Assembly (NCBI RefSeq): GCF_963678635.1
Contig: NC_087066.1
Location: 56,376,312 to 56,440,311, forward strand
Direction of reading: 5' to 3'
From: Symsagittifera roscoffensis
Taxonomy: Eukaryota > Xenacoelomorpha > Acoela > Convolutidae
DNA length: 64,000 nt
The notes beneath the pieces are model-generated. The model worked only from the letters and a program-made list of their open reading frames with translations, made no database searches and was not told the origin of the DNA. The translations under genes and the position numbers were made by a program. Numbering within the stretch: the first letter of the stretch is position 1; every line of letters begins with the position of its first letter. This document shows, in pieces, positions 45,197 through 56,454 of the stretch.

Positions 45197-45516
45197 TTAG
45201 ACTCAGACGCTGACGATCAATATCCGTAGTATCACGACCGTAATTTTATTCTCCCAGACTTTGATCGCGACCATAAAACTATCTTACAGAGTATGAAGTT
45301 TTGGTCGCAAAGTGACATTCGTTGCGACTTTGAAAGTCTGAAATTTAGTCCAGTTTATACGGAGGCAGTAAATGCTAAGATAAAATGATGTAAACCGTAT
45401 ACACTTCAGAAAAATTTTCAAAACTAAAATTTTTCAAACTCGAGACAAAAGTTTTGAAAATTTTTATAAAAATATATTGAATAATGTCAAGTGTTCAATC
45501 ATTTTCTTTCAAACTG

Positions 45517-45768
45517 TCAAATTAATGCTAATCGTACACAAATTTTGAAAAACAAAATCGGACCATGTCGCATAACTGCAAAAAATGCTTTGCAGTAGAC
45601 ATGCAGAGAAATTTTACGGAAACCAAAAAAAAACTTTTTTTTCGGCATTAATTCCATCATCAAATGCTTCCTCTTATACGCGCACTCAATTCCAACGGCT
45701 GTTTTGAACAACTTAAGCAGACTTCGAAGCTGTTCTTGGTGTTCACTGCCGTGGATTTTTATTTTCAT
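45517..45768 (-). CDS. 83-codon frame, unit 2 (unidentified)
   Basis: Same protein as 42445-42696. Conservation reflects recent duplication and is not evidence of coding. Confidence 0.28.
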   Translation of the reverse strand: MKIKIHGSEHQEQLRSLLKLFKTAVGIECAYKRKHLMMELMPKKKFFFGFRKISLHVYCKAFFAVMRHGPILFFKICVRLALI

Positions 45769-46482
45769 GGTTAAGCGATGGTGTCTTTGGCAGTTTTGCT
45801 GATCTGAATCATAACGTGGAAGTCAATGACACATCGATACTTCTCTGAAATCATAATTAAATTTTATCCATATCATCTACTCTGTATGACCTTAAATCTA
45901 TTACTTCATGAATAGAACTCACTTATTGCTCCGATTTTCGAAGATAGTACGGAATATTTATGCTCGGGGTTTATGCTCCTTCAGCAGTAAATATTATCTC
46001 GTTCCAGACAGAAAAACTTTTTTTGTTTCACGTTACACGTCAGTATTGTGAAAATATTTTAGCACCTAATTTTAATTTACCAATGACATAAATAGTAATG
46101 CCTATTTCAACTAATGCTTGGTTGTTAAAATCAAACAGTATGGGGGGGGGTTTGTCATTAAGATGTCCCAACTTGGGAAATTTTGAAGCAAAACGAAGAG
46201 GCTGCAGCGATATAGTTAAAGAGTAGTTAATTGCCAATGATGTCAAAAAATTTGTCAAAATAGGGTCTTTATAATCTTCGGGGAGCGCTCGGAAAAACAC
46301 CATGTTCGACTTAAAAAACAAGTCGAGAAATTGTTCGTTTTTTTTTGGAAATCCGCCCCCCTCAAGAAAATCTTAGATCAGCCCCTGATTTGAAAGTTAC
46401 CTAAATTTTTGCTTGCATAAAAGCATTCCTTGGTTAAAAAATTCAATATCTTTGTTCAGTTTAGAGTTTTTCTAAGTCAAAC

Positions 46483-46733
46483 TTTTGCTGTAAAACCGCA
46501 TTGTAAACGCCACATTCATAAACCTCTTGCCTGTGGTGTGTATGCCTCTGAGCGCGGCATCAGTGGCAAGTAGTTCGCACATGTGGTAGTAGGGACTATA
46601 GTTGAATGCCCGACAGAGGGGGTTGTCATTGCACTTTCTCTCACACGCCACCATTGCCCCCACTTTCCCCTCCGGAGGAGAGGAGAGCGCCATGTCAGGC
46701 AGAAGACGAACATCAAAGCGGTATAAGTCATAC
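46483..46733 (-). CDS. PAN/apple exon 2 (copy 3)
   Basis: Same protein as copy 2, including the Asp after the acceptor. Alternative stop at 46472. No terminal exon in this unit. Confidence 0.5.
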
Positions 46734-47067
46734 CTAGAAACAGTAATGTTTTCTGAACTGTGGCTCCTCAATTTTAGACAACCGCGTTCGAAATTGGATT
46801 GCTTAGAGTTTGATGAGTAATAAACAACACCAGCAAACGAAAATAACTTTAGTTAATGGTCTAATTTCTGCGATTTTAAAGCGACGAAAACTTCACTTCA
46901 AAGTTTAAAAAATTTTGTCTGTAGATTTTTAATAGTAATTATATCACGGAACGAAAAGACAAAGCTAAGAAAAATGGAGCAAGCACCAAACAAAAGCAAC
47001 CGATAAAAGGACAGCGGCCAAAATTAAAAGCAAGAAATTTAATTTTCGAAATGAAAGAATCACTAAC

Positions 47068-47168
47068 CTGTGAGTGTATTCGGAGACCCAGGCCGTCAAA
47101 GATACTTGCCAGAAAGTCACAAAAATGATGGAAACTAGCAACATTTTTATATATATCCTAAATTTCAT
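47068..47168 (-). CDS. PAN protein exon 1, signal peptide (copy 3)
   Basis: Same sequence as copy 1. It is the most upstream start of the locus on the minus strand; a transcript beginning here would contain all three cassettes before the single terminal exon. Confidence 0.5.
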
Positions 47169-48079
47169 TAGCAGCACTTGCGTTTCGAATTGTAAAAAGA
47201 TGATCCTTGATGTTTGGAAAGCTGCCAATTCATGAATTGATTCTTTTTTTATTTTTATTGATCAGTAGAAGCAGCTGATGCCTCTATTTTGACGCCAACT
47301 TGGATCTTCCTATGTAAAATCTGCACCGTACGTAGTTTTAATTTCGTGTATTTTAGATTTTCCACTTCGAATAGCAAAAATTCAACATGCTTTTGACAAT
47401 TTTGCAATAATGAATAATTTATTTTTTCCAAAGCTGCAGTGTCAAAAATTTTAATTTATTTATATACTTTGGTTTTGTGGATGACTATTAGGGCGATTAA
47501 CTTAATAATTTTCAGAGAAAAAACCAAAAAAAAATAGTCAGCTATATTTAGACGTAGTGCAAATAGCATCACAGTTTCCATCAGCACTCGCTAGCTTCAA
47601 AGAGTCGGCTTATTACTCTGGACAAGGAGCTCAAAACAATCGAGAGATTGGGTATATTATCAGAACGCCGCGACCAAAGTTTAATATATCCCAGACTGTA
47701 ATCGCCATGTGTCCGCGATCGGAGCGATCCAAGAAAATGAGAAACCAACGCTACTTTATGAAGTTTCTTCATTTTAGTTTTAAAGTTATTTTCATAACTT
47801 AAATCAAGTTAACGATCGAGTGTTGCCATGAGTATGTTTTTACTGATAAAGCAGAGTGCGTTTAAATTGCTTAAAACATTGATTTTGACGAGAGTTTGTT
47901 TTTTGGAATTTGTTTCGTTTTTTTTTTTCTAAATTTCAAATCTTAGTTTATGCGGTGCCAATTTCTCATAAACCAGTTATTTTAGACGGAGATATTCTGT
48001 CTCTGAGTTATGTTGCGAATCAAGTTTAGTATTAACGCTCTCAATGACAGTCATAACATAGTCATAACATAACATAGAC

Positions 48080-48268
48080 AAAACAGTCATAACATAGTCG
48101 AAAAACATGTCTGGAAATAATGTCTGGAAATAGCAAAATCTGGACATGGATCACACACACATATAATGAGAGCCTCTCCTTATATGTGTGTGTGTGATCC
48201 ATGTCCAGATTTTGCTATTTCCAGACATTATTTCCAGACATGTTTTTCGACTATGTTATGACTGTTTT
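48080..48268. repeat. Long perfect hairpin, unit 3
   Basis: Identical in structure to 41936-42124, part of the tandem unit. Confidence 0.8.
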
Positions 48269-48588
48269 TTAGACTCAGACGCTGACGATCAATATCCGTA
48301 GTATCACGACCGTAATTTTATTCTCCCAGACTTTGATCGCGACCATAAAACTATCTTACAGAGTATGAAGTTTTGGTCGCAAAGTGACATTCGTTGCGAC
48401 TTTGAAAGTCTGAAATTTAGTCCAGTTTATACGGAGGCAGTAAATGCTAAGATAAAATGATGTAAACCGTATACACTTCAGAAAAATTTTCAAAACTAAA
48501 ATTTTTCAAACTCGAGACAAAAGTTTTGAAAATTTTTATAAAAATATATTGAATAATGTCAAGTGTTCAATCATTTTCTTTCAAACTG

Positions 48589-48840
48589 TCAAATTAATGC
48601 TAATCGTACACAAATTTTGAAAAACAAAATCGGACCATGTCGCATAACTGCAAAAAATGCTTTGCAGTAGACATGCAGAGAAATTTTACGGAAACCAAAA
48701 AAAAACTTTTTTTTCGGCATTAATTCCATCATCAAATGCTTCCTCTTATACGCGCACTCAATTCCAACGGCTGTTTTGAACAACTTAAGCAGACTTCGAA
48801 GCTGTTCTTGGTGTTCACTGCCGTGGATTTTTATTTTCAT
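48589..48840 (-). CDS. 83-codon frame, unit 3 (unidentified)
   Basis: Same protein as 42445-42696. Confidence 0.28.
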   Translation of the reverse strand: MKIKIHGSEHQEQLRSLLKLFKTAVGIECAYKRKHLMMELMPKKKFFFGFRKISLHVYCKAFFAVMRHGPILFFKICVRLALI

Positions 48841-48997
48841 GGTTAAGCGATGGTGTCTTTGGCAGTTTTGCTGATCTGAATCATAACGTGGAAGTCAATG
48901 ACACATCGATACTTCTCTGAAATAATAATTAAATTTTATCCATATCATCTACTCTGTATGACCTTAAATCTATTACTTCATGAATAGAACTCACTTA

Positions 48998-49470
48998 TTG
49001 CTCCGATTTTCGAAGATAGTACGGAATATTTATGCTCGGGGTGGTTTTTGTTTCTCCAGAGAAATTTACCTTGCATTATTTGACGAAATTTTTTCTTACC
49101 AATCGAAAAGTATTGCTGTAATGAGCTCAAATTTAAAAATATATTTCTACTGTGATCAGTTTTTGTACAGTTATGGGCGTTTACAGATTGCCAATTTGAG
49201 ATTTAACGCGCTATTAACGCGTAAGCGGAGATTTAATCCTTCTTAGAAATTGTTCCAAATTGGTTGAAGCAGGCTATTTGTCTTAAATGCTACGTTAATA
49301 GGAGTGAAATCTATCTTTTTGTACTCTATATGGCATGTGGAGAAATGATTTTTAGAAAAAATATCAAAATGTTTCAATTTTCTTAAGATTTTTTTCTCCA
49401 TAGACCTGCTCCAGAGACCTTGAAAGGCACTCTGAACACTCAAGGCTTCGCCATGGTACGAGCAGTCTTG
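48998..49470 (-). mobile_element. Helentron/HINE-like non-autonomous element, copy 1
   Basis: On the minus strand's 3' side (high coordinates here) the copy ends in a conserved tail tacgagcagtcttg preceded by a former stem-loop. At the other end it begins ttgctccga. The best copies carry gttccgact near the start and agtcggaac near the end (subterminal inverted repeats) and a cagggcttcgccctg stem-loop about 15 bases from the 3' end. That layout is the one described for Helentron-derived HINEs. No coding capacity. The tandem duplication breakpoint at 49040 lies within this copy. Confidence 0.5.
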
Positions 49471-49669
49471 TCTCTATACGGATTCAAAAACTTATGCGCT
49501 TTTTGAAGCAAATATAAACGCACAAAAATTGGTAGTAACCAAAACATTTCGCCGATCGAAATAATAGTGTTTAACAAAAAATTTTATACGCCAGTGAAAA
49601 TATCGACTCCCTGAAATCAAATAAAAAGCTATCAAACCTTCTATTCTTTTTGCAATATTCTTGGAGCTT

Positions 49670-49968
49670 GAAAATTACCATTTCGGCCAAGCTTTTGACT
49701 AATTTACGCGCGCTTTGAGGTTTTATTCATAATGCAAATTACTAATGCGTGGCGAATTATCCCGCTCAAAAAAATTGTTCCAAATTGAATTGAGGCCTGT
49801 TAATTGGTCTTAATAATTTCGTACGACTCTATTTTTTGTACTTCAGCTTTGATATTGTCCGAAACTAATTGTTTTTCAACATTTTCTTTTCCCAAAAACT
49901 ATTCGATATTGATTAAGCGGCAGTCAGAACATTTAGGGTTTTGCCCTGATATTCAAGCAGTCTTGTTT
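49670..49968 (-). mobile_element. Helentron/HINE-like element, diverged copy 2
   Basis: It ends ggcagtcagaacatttaggg, then ttttgccctgatattcaagcagtcttg (shown in pieces), the family tail with a weakened stem-loop. The 5' part is strongly diverged or truncated. Confidence 0.4.
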
Positions 49969-50180
49969 TAAATTCATACAGAACACCTTTTCATTCAAAG
50001 TTTCCAAGGACTTTGCTCGTTTCAGCAAGACCTAGACAGTAGAACAATGTTGGCAAAGCCCTGAAAGTTCCGATTGCCGTTTAATTGGTCTCGGATAGTT
50101 TTTGATAAAGTAAATATGAATTTTGAATCTTATGCAAAACGATGAATTTTAGGCTGATTAATATCAAAACCTAAGTGTGA

Positions 50181-50706
50181 CAAGACTGCTCGTATCAGGG
50201 CAAAACCCTGAATGTTCCGACTGCCTTTTAAGGTTTATGGAGCAGTTTTAACATAAAAAAAATAAAACGTAACAAAATGAAATGAAAAAAAAAAATTATA
50301 AAATTTGGATTTTTTAAATCATCCCCCCATACGCCATATAAAGTACAAAAGAATAGATTTCGCTCGTTGTAACAAACCAATAATGGCAAATAAGCTTCTT
50401 TCAACCAATTTGAAACGATTTCTAAGACGGATTAAATCTCCACTTACGCGTTAATAGCGCGAAATATATCGCGTGTTAATTGTCCCAAATTGGCCAAAAT
50501 GGCAATCTTCAAACCCTCATAACTTCACAAAAACTGATCACAGGTGAAATATTTTAACAATTTTAGGCTCAGGACAACAATACTTTTTTTATGATATAGA
50601 AAAAAATTCCGTCAAAAATGGCTAGTTAAAAGTCGAAATTTGTCTGAAGAAAAAACCAACCCCGAGCACAAATATTCCGTTACTTTCGTATCGAAAGTCA
50701 GAACAA
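50181..50706 (+). mobile_element. Helentron/HINE-like element, copy 3
   Basis: Opposite orientation to copy 1. It starts caagactgctcgtatcaggg with the tcagggc/gccctga-type stem-loop and gttccgactgcctttt, and ends with cgtatcgaaagtcagaacaa. Near full length, no ORF. Confidence 0.5.
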
Positions 50707-50864
50707 AAACTTTAGTCGTAAATAAAACCAATTAGCTGCCTCAATTCAATTTGGAACCAATTTGTAGCGCGAGATAATAAAACAAGCCGTATTGTCATAA
50801 TTTTGGTAGGTTAGTACAGTGGTGTGCAACAATCGGCTGGCGGCATGCAGATAAAAAAATTGAT

Positions 50865-51062
50865 CCCCAGAGTTTTGTAAAAGTGGTCTGAATAAAAAAC
50901 TACCCCAATAAGATCTTCGAAACTCGGAACAAAAAGAAACAGTTGAGTTTGGCAAGGTATTTGGGAAATACTTGCCAAACTCAACTGCTTGTTTTTGTTC
51001 CGAGTTTCGAAGATATGCTCGGGGTAGTTTTTTATTCAGACCACTTTTACAAAACTCTGGGG
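50865..51062. repeat. 198-bp palindrome built from HINE 5' ends
   Basis: Arms of about 95 bases (ccccagagttttgtaaaagt inward) are reverse complements with a few mismatches. Each arm contains ttgttccgagtttcgaaga, followed in the right arm by tatgctcggggtag, which is the 5' end of the Helentron-like family. The palindrome therefore looks like two head-to-head copies of an element end flanking agttgagtttggcaag. Confidence 0.7.
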
Positions 51063-51705
51063 AGAAAAAAATACGAAATTAAATGGAATAAATAAAAATT
51101 CTCTTCATTTTCTGTAATTTGATTCTGAAATCAGTTTTTGATAGTGCTACCAAAAGCAGAGGTAGTTGACGCTGACATTTCAACCAGTGCGTTGACTCTG
51201 TATTTACTGATTGAAGTGTGATTGGCTGCCAAATATATACTAGCGACAAAATTTTTTTATGGTACTAAACTATATGTTGGTGATTCTCCTTTCGATATGT
51301 CTATCGAATTGATTATCATGTTTGATTTATTTGGAGAAATCCAATTCAAACTATTCGAGATGAAAGCTACCATTTTTAGAGACAATGACACGACTCATCG
51401 ATACGCATGAATAACAGTCGGTAGCATTGATTCTAATCATTGAAAATTTTTTCGTTGCAAATTATAAAACGCTGCTTGCATATATCATTTTAATAAACTT
51501 TTTGGAGCTGAGAACTGCAACTGATGAGAATTGCAGCTGATTTTCTGAAATTTCCTTCGAAAAGTTCTTTCAAAACAAACATTCAAAAATCTATAAAAGT
51601 ATACTATCAAAGTCAAGCATACCCACCTCATTTTGCGGTAAAAAAAGTGCCAACAGGAAAGTAGTTTTGGAGAACTGACCGATGTAAATTGACGAAGTTT
51701 TTTCA
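51063..51705. other. Non-coding interval
   Basis: The plus frame 51222-51410 has no splice context or motif. No other element was seen. Confidence 0.35.
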
Positions 51706-51713
51706 TTTTGAAC

Positions 51714-52161
51714 CAGGGGCGGATTTAGGGGGAGGGGCGGGGGGGGGCAAACGCCCCCCCTCAGGGATTTGACCCCCTGCCGACCCAAAGGGTCCCCCCT
51801 TTGATACTTTTTCAGAAATCCATTTTTGGTCGACCGACCCTAAAATTTTTCTAAAGGCGCCTTTGGCGCCAATAGATGCTATTTGTGAGGGGGAGCGCGC
51901 GCCAAAAAAACACATTTTTTTGTCAAAATTTTTCAAAAAGTGCCCAAAAACGGCTTTTTTGACTGTTTTTTCAAAAATTTGCATGCGGCGCACAAAATTT
52001 TGCCAAAATAAGGGCAAAACAGTGCTTTAGGAGAGCGCGAAAAATAAAAATCAATTTGGTCGACCTAAAAAAAAAAAAAAAATGGTCGTCAAAATTTTGG
52101 ACAATTTTTTGAAAATCCGCCCCCCCCCCCCCCCCTCGAGAAAATCCTAGATCCGCCCCTG
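51714..52161. mobile_element. hAT-like MITE with perfect 8-bp target duplication
   Basis: A 448-bp element starting caggggcggatttagg and ending cctagatccgcccctg (imperfect terminal inverted repeats, first 11 bases exact). It is flanked on both sides by ttttgaac (51706-51713 and 52162-52169). An 8-bp duplication and CAGGG..CCCTG-type ends fit hAT transposons. Poly-G/poly-C tracts lie just inside each end. There is no transposase; the overlapping open frames are not genes. Confidence 0.85.
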
Positions 52162-52169
52162 TTTTGAAC

Positions 52170-52998
52170 AACAAAACATCAGAAAAGTGGCTTCCTTAGT
52201 TGGCTGGCGCGTGAATCGCAGTTGGAGCAAAGTAATAACAACCAAAAAGGCACCAAAGACCAAAGAAAAACAAATTAAAGGGAAATTATAAGTGGTCAAC
52301 AACTGAACAGAATAAAAATATTGTAACATACAACGCGGGAAATCAAAATTCAACATAAAAAACTTTTGAAACACAGCTGATCAGTGTTTTTTAAAAAAAC
52401 TAATATCTTTTTTATTACCACCCGGTCAGGGCACCTAAAGTTTCTCTCGATCTGTTTGAGAGATGACTGTTTGTTGTTACCTTGTATAACGCTGTTTATG
52501 CAACAATAGGTCATAATCATAAAAACTTATGATGGTAAAACTCGAATTGGCTGGAGAACCCGGAATTTTTAATGAATCACAAAAAATATTAGTTGAGCTG
52601 AAGTTTCAAATGGTGCGCAAAATTATCCAAGCGTAGATATCAGCAATATGCAATATGCACATTGCAAAAGATGAACTCAAATTTTTCAAGTAATTTAATT
52701 GCTTCGTTGGAATACAAAACGAACAAAACAGGCAAGAAGGAAACCGCAACAAAAATCAGAAAAAAGTCGTGTAGGAGACTTTATACACATAGGCGAAGCA
52801 AAATTCCGCATCACTTGCGATGTCACATAAAATAGAATCGTAAGCTAGCAGACAAGAAAGGAAAAGAGAGTCCTTAAGTCCAAAAAACATGAAATTTTTT
52901 CGAAAAAATCTTAACTAAAAGATTTCCGATAATGTGTCTGGAATGATGTTTTATTTGCGAAAACACGTCCAGAAACACAATCGTCCGCTAATTCAAAA
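52170..52998. other. Non-coding interval
   Basis: Only short unconvincing frames; no repeats recognised. Confidence 0.35.
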
Positions 52999-53485
52999 CA
53001 AGACTGCTCGTATCAGGGCGAAGCCCTGAATGTTCCGACTGCCTTTTAAGGTTTTCTGGAGCAGTAATAACATCAAAAAATAAAATGAAATTTTTTTTTC
53101 TAAAGTTTGAAATTTTTTATGAAAATCATCCCCCACACGCCATATACTTGTAACAAATCAATTATGGCAAGTAAGCTTCTTTCAACCAATTTGGAACGAT
53201 TTTAAGACGGATTAACTCTCCGCTTGCGCATTAATAGCGCGAAATATATCGCGAGTTAATTGTCCCAAATTGGCCAAAATGGCAATCTTTAAACCCCCAT
53301 AACTTTACGAAAAATGATCACAGGTGAAATATCTTTTCAAATTTGAGCTCAGGACAACAATACCTTTTGAAGGATATAAAAAAATCCGTCAAAAACGGCT
53401 AGTTAAAAAGTCAAAATTTGTCTGAAGAAAAAAAACCCACCCGAGAACAAATATTCCGTTACTTTCGTATCAAAAGTCGGAACAA
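52999..53485 (+). mobile_element. Helentron/HINE-like element, copy 4 (best preserved)
   Basis: It starts caagactgctcgtatcaggg, forms the clean stem-loop tcagggc-gaa-gccctga, and has gttccgact at 53033-53041 and agtcggaa at its other end. It contains two gcgcgaaatatatcgcg-like words near the centre. No ORF. Confidence 0.55.
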
Positions 53486-53686
53486 TAAAGTTGATAACAA
53501 ATCATGAAATGCACTGTTCTCGAGCGAGAGGCCAAATGCGCTTAAAATTTCAACCAATCAGCGTCTTTTTATCAGTTTGAAATTGTAGTTTTTCTAATTT
53601 ATTTCTTTCCGCATTTTGAATGCTGAAATATAATTGGTTGACATACATTCAGTCCTTCGCGCTAATTTAAAACCTAAACAAAGCAT

Positions 53687-53912
53687 CTTTTTACGTCTGT
53701 CAATCAATCATGCTTCAGTTGTACTGATTTACAGTGCTGATTTAAATTATCCGGACAAAACAAACAAAACTTGAATTTTCAAACGCGTTTTTCTTAAATT
53801 GGGTTAAGATTAGACAAAAAGTGAAGAGAACAAAAGTTGCTTAGAATTTCATCAAAATTAATATGAGGCAGTGTTTTCTCCAAAACTCTTTTTACGTCTG
53901 TCAATCAATCAT
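53687..53912. repeat. 25-bp direct repeats around a truncated Tc1-like MITE
   Basis: ctttttacgtctgtcaatca plus atcat occurs at 53687-53711 and 53888-53912. Between them lies a left-end fragment (53732-53887) of the MITE described at 54418-54790. Confidence 0.6.
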
Positions 53913-54083
53913 ACAGGTCTGCCGAAAAGCCGTCTTTACTTTTTACGCCAAAAGATTGGTCTGCTAAAAAAACGGTTCCCATTCACAAAGAGATGACAAA
54001 AGAACGCAGCGCAAGTGTGGTAATCCAAACATCTATATACAACTTTTTAGTACTGTTATTTTTTTTTAAATTAGAATGCTTTA

Positions 54084-54090
54084 CACACAC

Positions 54091-54122
<32 letters not shown>
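54084..54122. repeat. CA microsatellite
   Basis: A run of CA dinucleotides with one interruption (cacacaacacaca). Confidence 0.9.
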
Positions 54123-54124
<2 letters not shown>

Positions 54125-54190
54125 GGCAATTTAAACTTCTGGGGCAATTTATAATAAAAGTGCAGTTTGGAAGTCTTCCATTCAATTTTT

Positions 54191-54390
54191 TTAGCCCTTA
54201 TTTTTAGTTTCGCAAACTCCGTCTTCACTGAAAGTTGCGTCATGTATCGGCGTAGCTTCTGTAATGCTTTGCTTATTGCTCAAACACATGACAAGTTCGG
54301 AGCTCCCGACTGTCACTCTGATTTCATCTTTGATGTCCCATTGGCCACCATTCGTCATTGTGAGTGAGAGCCTGAGTTCAAACCAAATCA
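54191..54390 (-). CDS. Possible isolated exon (unidentified)
   Basis: The segment has more balanced base composition than its surroundings. On the minus strand, after an acceptor-like ggtttgaactcag, it reads LTMTNGGQWDIKDEIRVTVG, SSELVMCLSNKQSITEATPI and on to a stop at 54191. On the plus strand the same segment could be an exon of the other sense (acceptor cttatttttag at ~54207, donor cattgtgagt at ~54358, FANSVFTESCVMYRRSFCN). The strand cannot be decided and no family is recognised. Confidence 0.3.
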
Positions 54391-54417
54391 AATTAAAATC
54401 CATGCACAAAATGAATA

Positions 54418-54790
54418 CAGTGCTGATTTAAATTATCCGGACAAAACAAACAAAACTTGAATTTTCAAACGCGTTTTTCTCAAATTGGGTTAAGATTAGA
54501 CAAAAAGTGAAGAGAACAAAAGTTGCTTAGAATTTCATCAAAGTTAAAATGATGTAGTTTTTTCTCCGAAACTCTCAACCAAAATTTTACCCCAAAAATG
54601 GGTAATTTTGGCTTTTTTCAATTAATCAAGAATTACACTGAAACTATTTTGTTAATTGATGAGAAAATTATATCGCAAGAAGCCTTCTTTCTTTTTGTCA
54701 CTTTTTGTCTAATCTTAACCCAATTTGAGAAAAACGCGTTGGAAAATTCAAGTTTTGTCCGTTTTGTCCTAATAATTTAAATCAGCACTG
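54418..54790. mobile_element. Tc1/mariner-like palindromic MITE
   Basis: A 373-bp element flanked by TA on both sides. Its ~95-base terminal inverted repeats begin cagtgctgatttaaattatc. The inner part is also an imperfect palindrome. No transposase. Related pieces are 53732-53887 and 60932-61607. Confidence 0.8.
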
Positions 54791-54948
54791 TATATTATAG
54801 TTAACAGGACAAAATTCATCACTTTCATTGCAAATGTTTATTGATTTGCAATAATTTTGGTGATGATCATCAACAGCCGGAAGATATCAAGACAGGGAAA
54901 ATGATAAAAAAAAACCTATGATTTTTTGATAGGGGACCCAGTAGCGGA

Positions 54949-55276
54949 TTTAGGGGGGCGGGGAGGTGCAATCGCTTTCTCCCCCCCCCCCCTATCAGGG
55001 ATTCGACCCCCTGCTGACCCAAAGTACTATTTTGAGATGTCCATTTTTGGGTGACTGACTTTAAAATTTCTAAAGGCGCCTTTGGAGCCAAACTATACTA
55101 ATTTTGAGGGAGAAACGCGCGCCGAAAAAACGCGATTTTTGGTCGAAGTTTTCCAAAAAGTGCCTAACAACGCTTTTTCTTGGCCTTTTTTCAAAAATTT
55201 GCCTCCAGCGCAGAAAATTTGGTTTTATAGTGATTTGGGAGAGCTCAGAAAATCAATTTAGTCGACCAAAAAAAAA
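54949..55276 (+). mobile_element. hAT-like MITE, truncated copy
   Basis: It starts cagtagcggatttagggggg and follows the internal sequence of the hAT-like family (gggattcgaccccctgctga, ctaaaggcgcctttgg). It loses similarity near 55276; the right end is absent. Confidence 0.6.
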
Positions 55277-56454
55277 CATTAATTTTCAACATAATTTGCG
55301 ACAGTTACTGGCAAAAACACAGCCTGAGACAAAATACGAGAATGTGGAGTTGCAGTGCATTCTGCATTTCTAGAGTTGAATCACCGCTTTTTGTTCCGAC
55401 CATTGCAAATGTGGGAGAACTTTGTAATAGAGTGTGTTTTATTTTTTTTTCACGCATAATCAGGCATCACAAATTATCGTTGAACTTGGTTGAGTGATAT
55501 ATCATATTAAAGCCTTTTTAGTCGCGATTCAAACGACCTTAAATTATTTCGAAAAACTTTTCCCTGTGTTGAGAAAAACCGGTATAAAATTTTTGGTTTT
55601 TCGTCAAATTTTGAGCGAGTAAAGCGATTGAGCGGCTTATTGGACTAAACTAACATATTATAGCCATGAATTTTTTCAAGCTCTGAAGAATCTAATAAAA
55701 TTAGTTTTGAAAGTTTTTTTTGCGCCATCTTGGGGAAAAATTCAAAAAAACTTCTGCAAAAAAACTGATTTTTTATCGGTTTTTTACTGGACATTATTCG
55801 AAATAAACTATTTTTCAATGTGCCTCATTATCTATAAATATCAGAAATGCTTAAAACTCAGGGTTTTTTCTATCAGATCCTTTCATCCCACCAGATACAA
55901 AAAAAATGAAATTGCACAACGACCAGCTATCCTTGTCAGAAATTAATTTTGATCATTATTTTTTCCTTTTTGATCATTTAGCATTTTTGTAGTTAATCTA
56001 GTGGAAACAACAAGAACTATGACATAGTTTAATTGTTTCAGTCAGAGTTTGAGTACTTCAAATAGAACTCCTAAGAGATCAAACGTGGTATGACATTGAA
56101 CTCCTATAGGACTTGTTTCAGATTTAGAATGAAACTAAGGTTTCTCTGCGACAAAAAAAAACTGATCTGAGCTTAGATCAACCGTACATTCTCCCCATTC
56201 CCCCACCCTACCCCCACTCCCCTGAGTGACTTATCGTAGATTGCCCCTTAAGTATATTTTCGCCTGGAAAATGGCTATAATTGAAATATGCAATTTAGAA
56301 AAAAGCGCAAATTCAGACTAATTATGAACTTTTTATTCAATTTGAAAATTGATTGGCTACAAAAATAGAGAAATTGACCTAATTAAATCTGTTATGTAGG
56401 TGATATGAAACTCTTTTCAAAATTATCTTAAAAAAAATCTTATTTCTCGCCCTT
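55277..56454. other. Non-coding interval
   Basis: No gene or clear element; ttttttgttccgacc at 55389-55402 may be a tiny HINE remnant. Confidence 0.35.

Larger units (their letters stand above)
39813..49040. repeat. Three tandem ~3.07-kb units
   Basis: The units are 39813-42896, 42897-45968 and 45969-49040. They are nearly identical; the main differences are G-run and A-run lengths and scattered single bases. Unit 1 is 12 bases longer because of its G-run near 39986-40005. Both internal junctions read ctcggggtttatgctcc: the end of the unit (ctcgggg) joined to its beginning (gtttatgctcc). Each unit holds PAN exons 1 and 2, an 83-codon frame, a long hairpin and hAT-like debris. Unit 3 ends inside a Helentron-like element whose remainder follows. 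Confidence 0.95.

Noticed and set aside
51591-52174. Pro/Gly-rich frames on the minus strand
   Set aside because: They are translations of the hAT-like MITE with its poly-G and poly-C tracts.
54167-54367. Apparent signal peptide followed by Cys-rich protein on the plus strand
   Set aside because: The apparent start is TTG, not ATG, and the hydrophobic part would be an intron 3' end (cttatttttag); kept only as an undecided exon.
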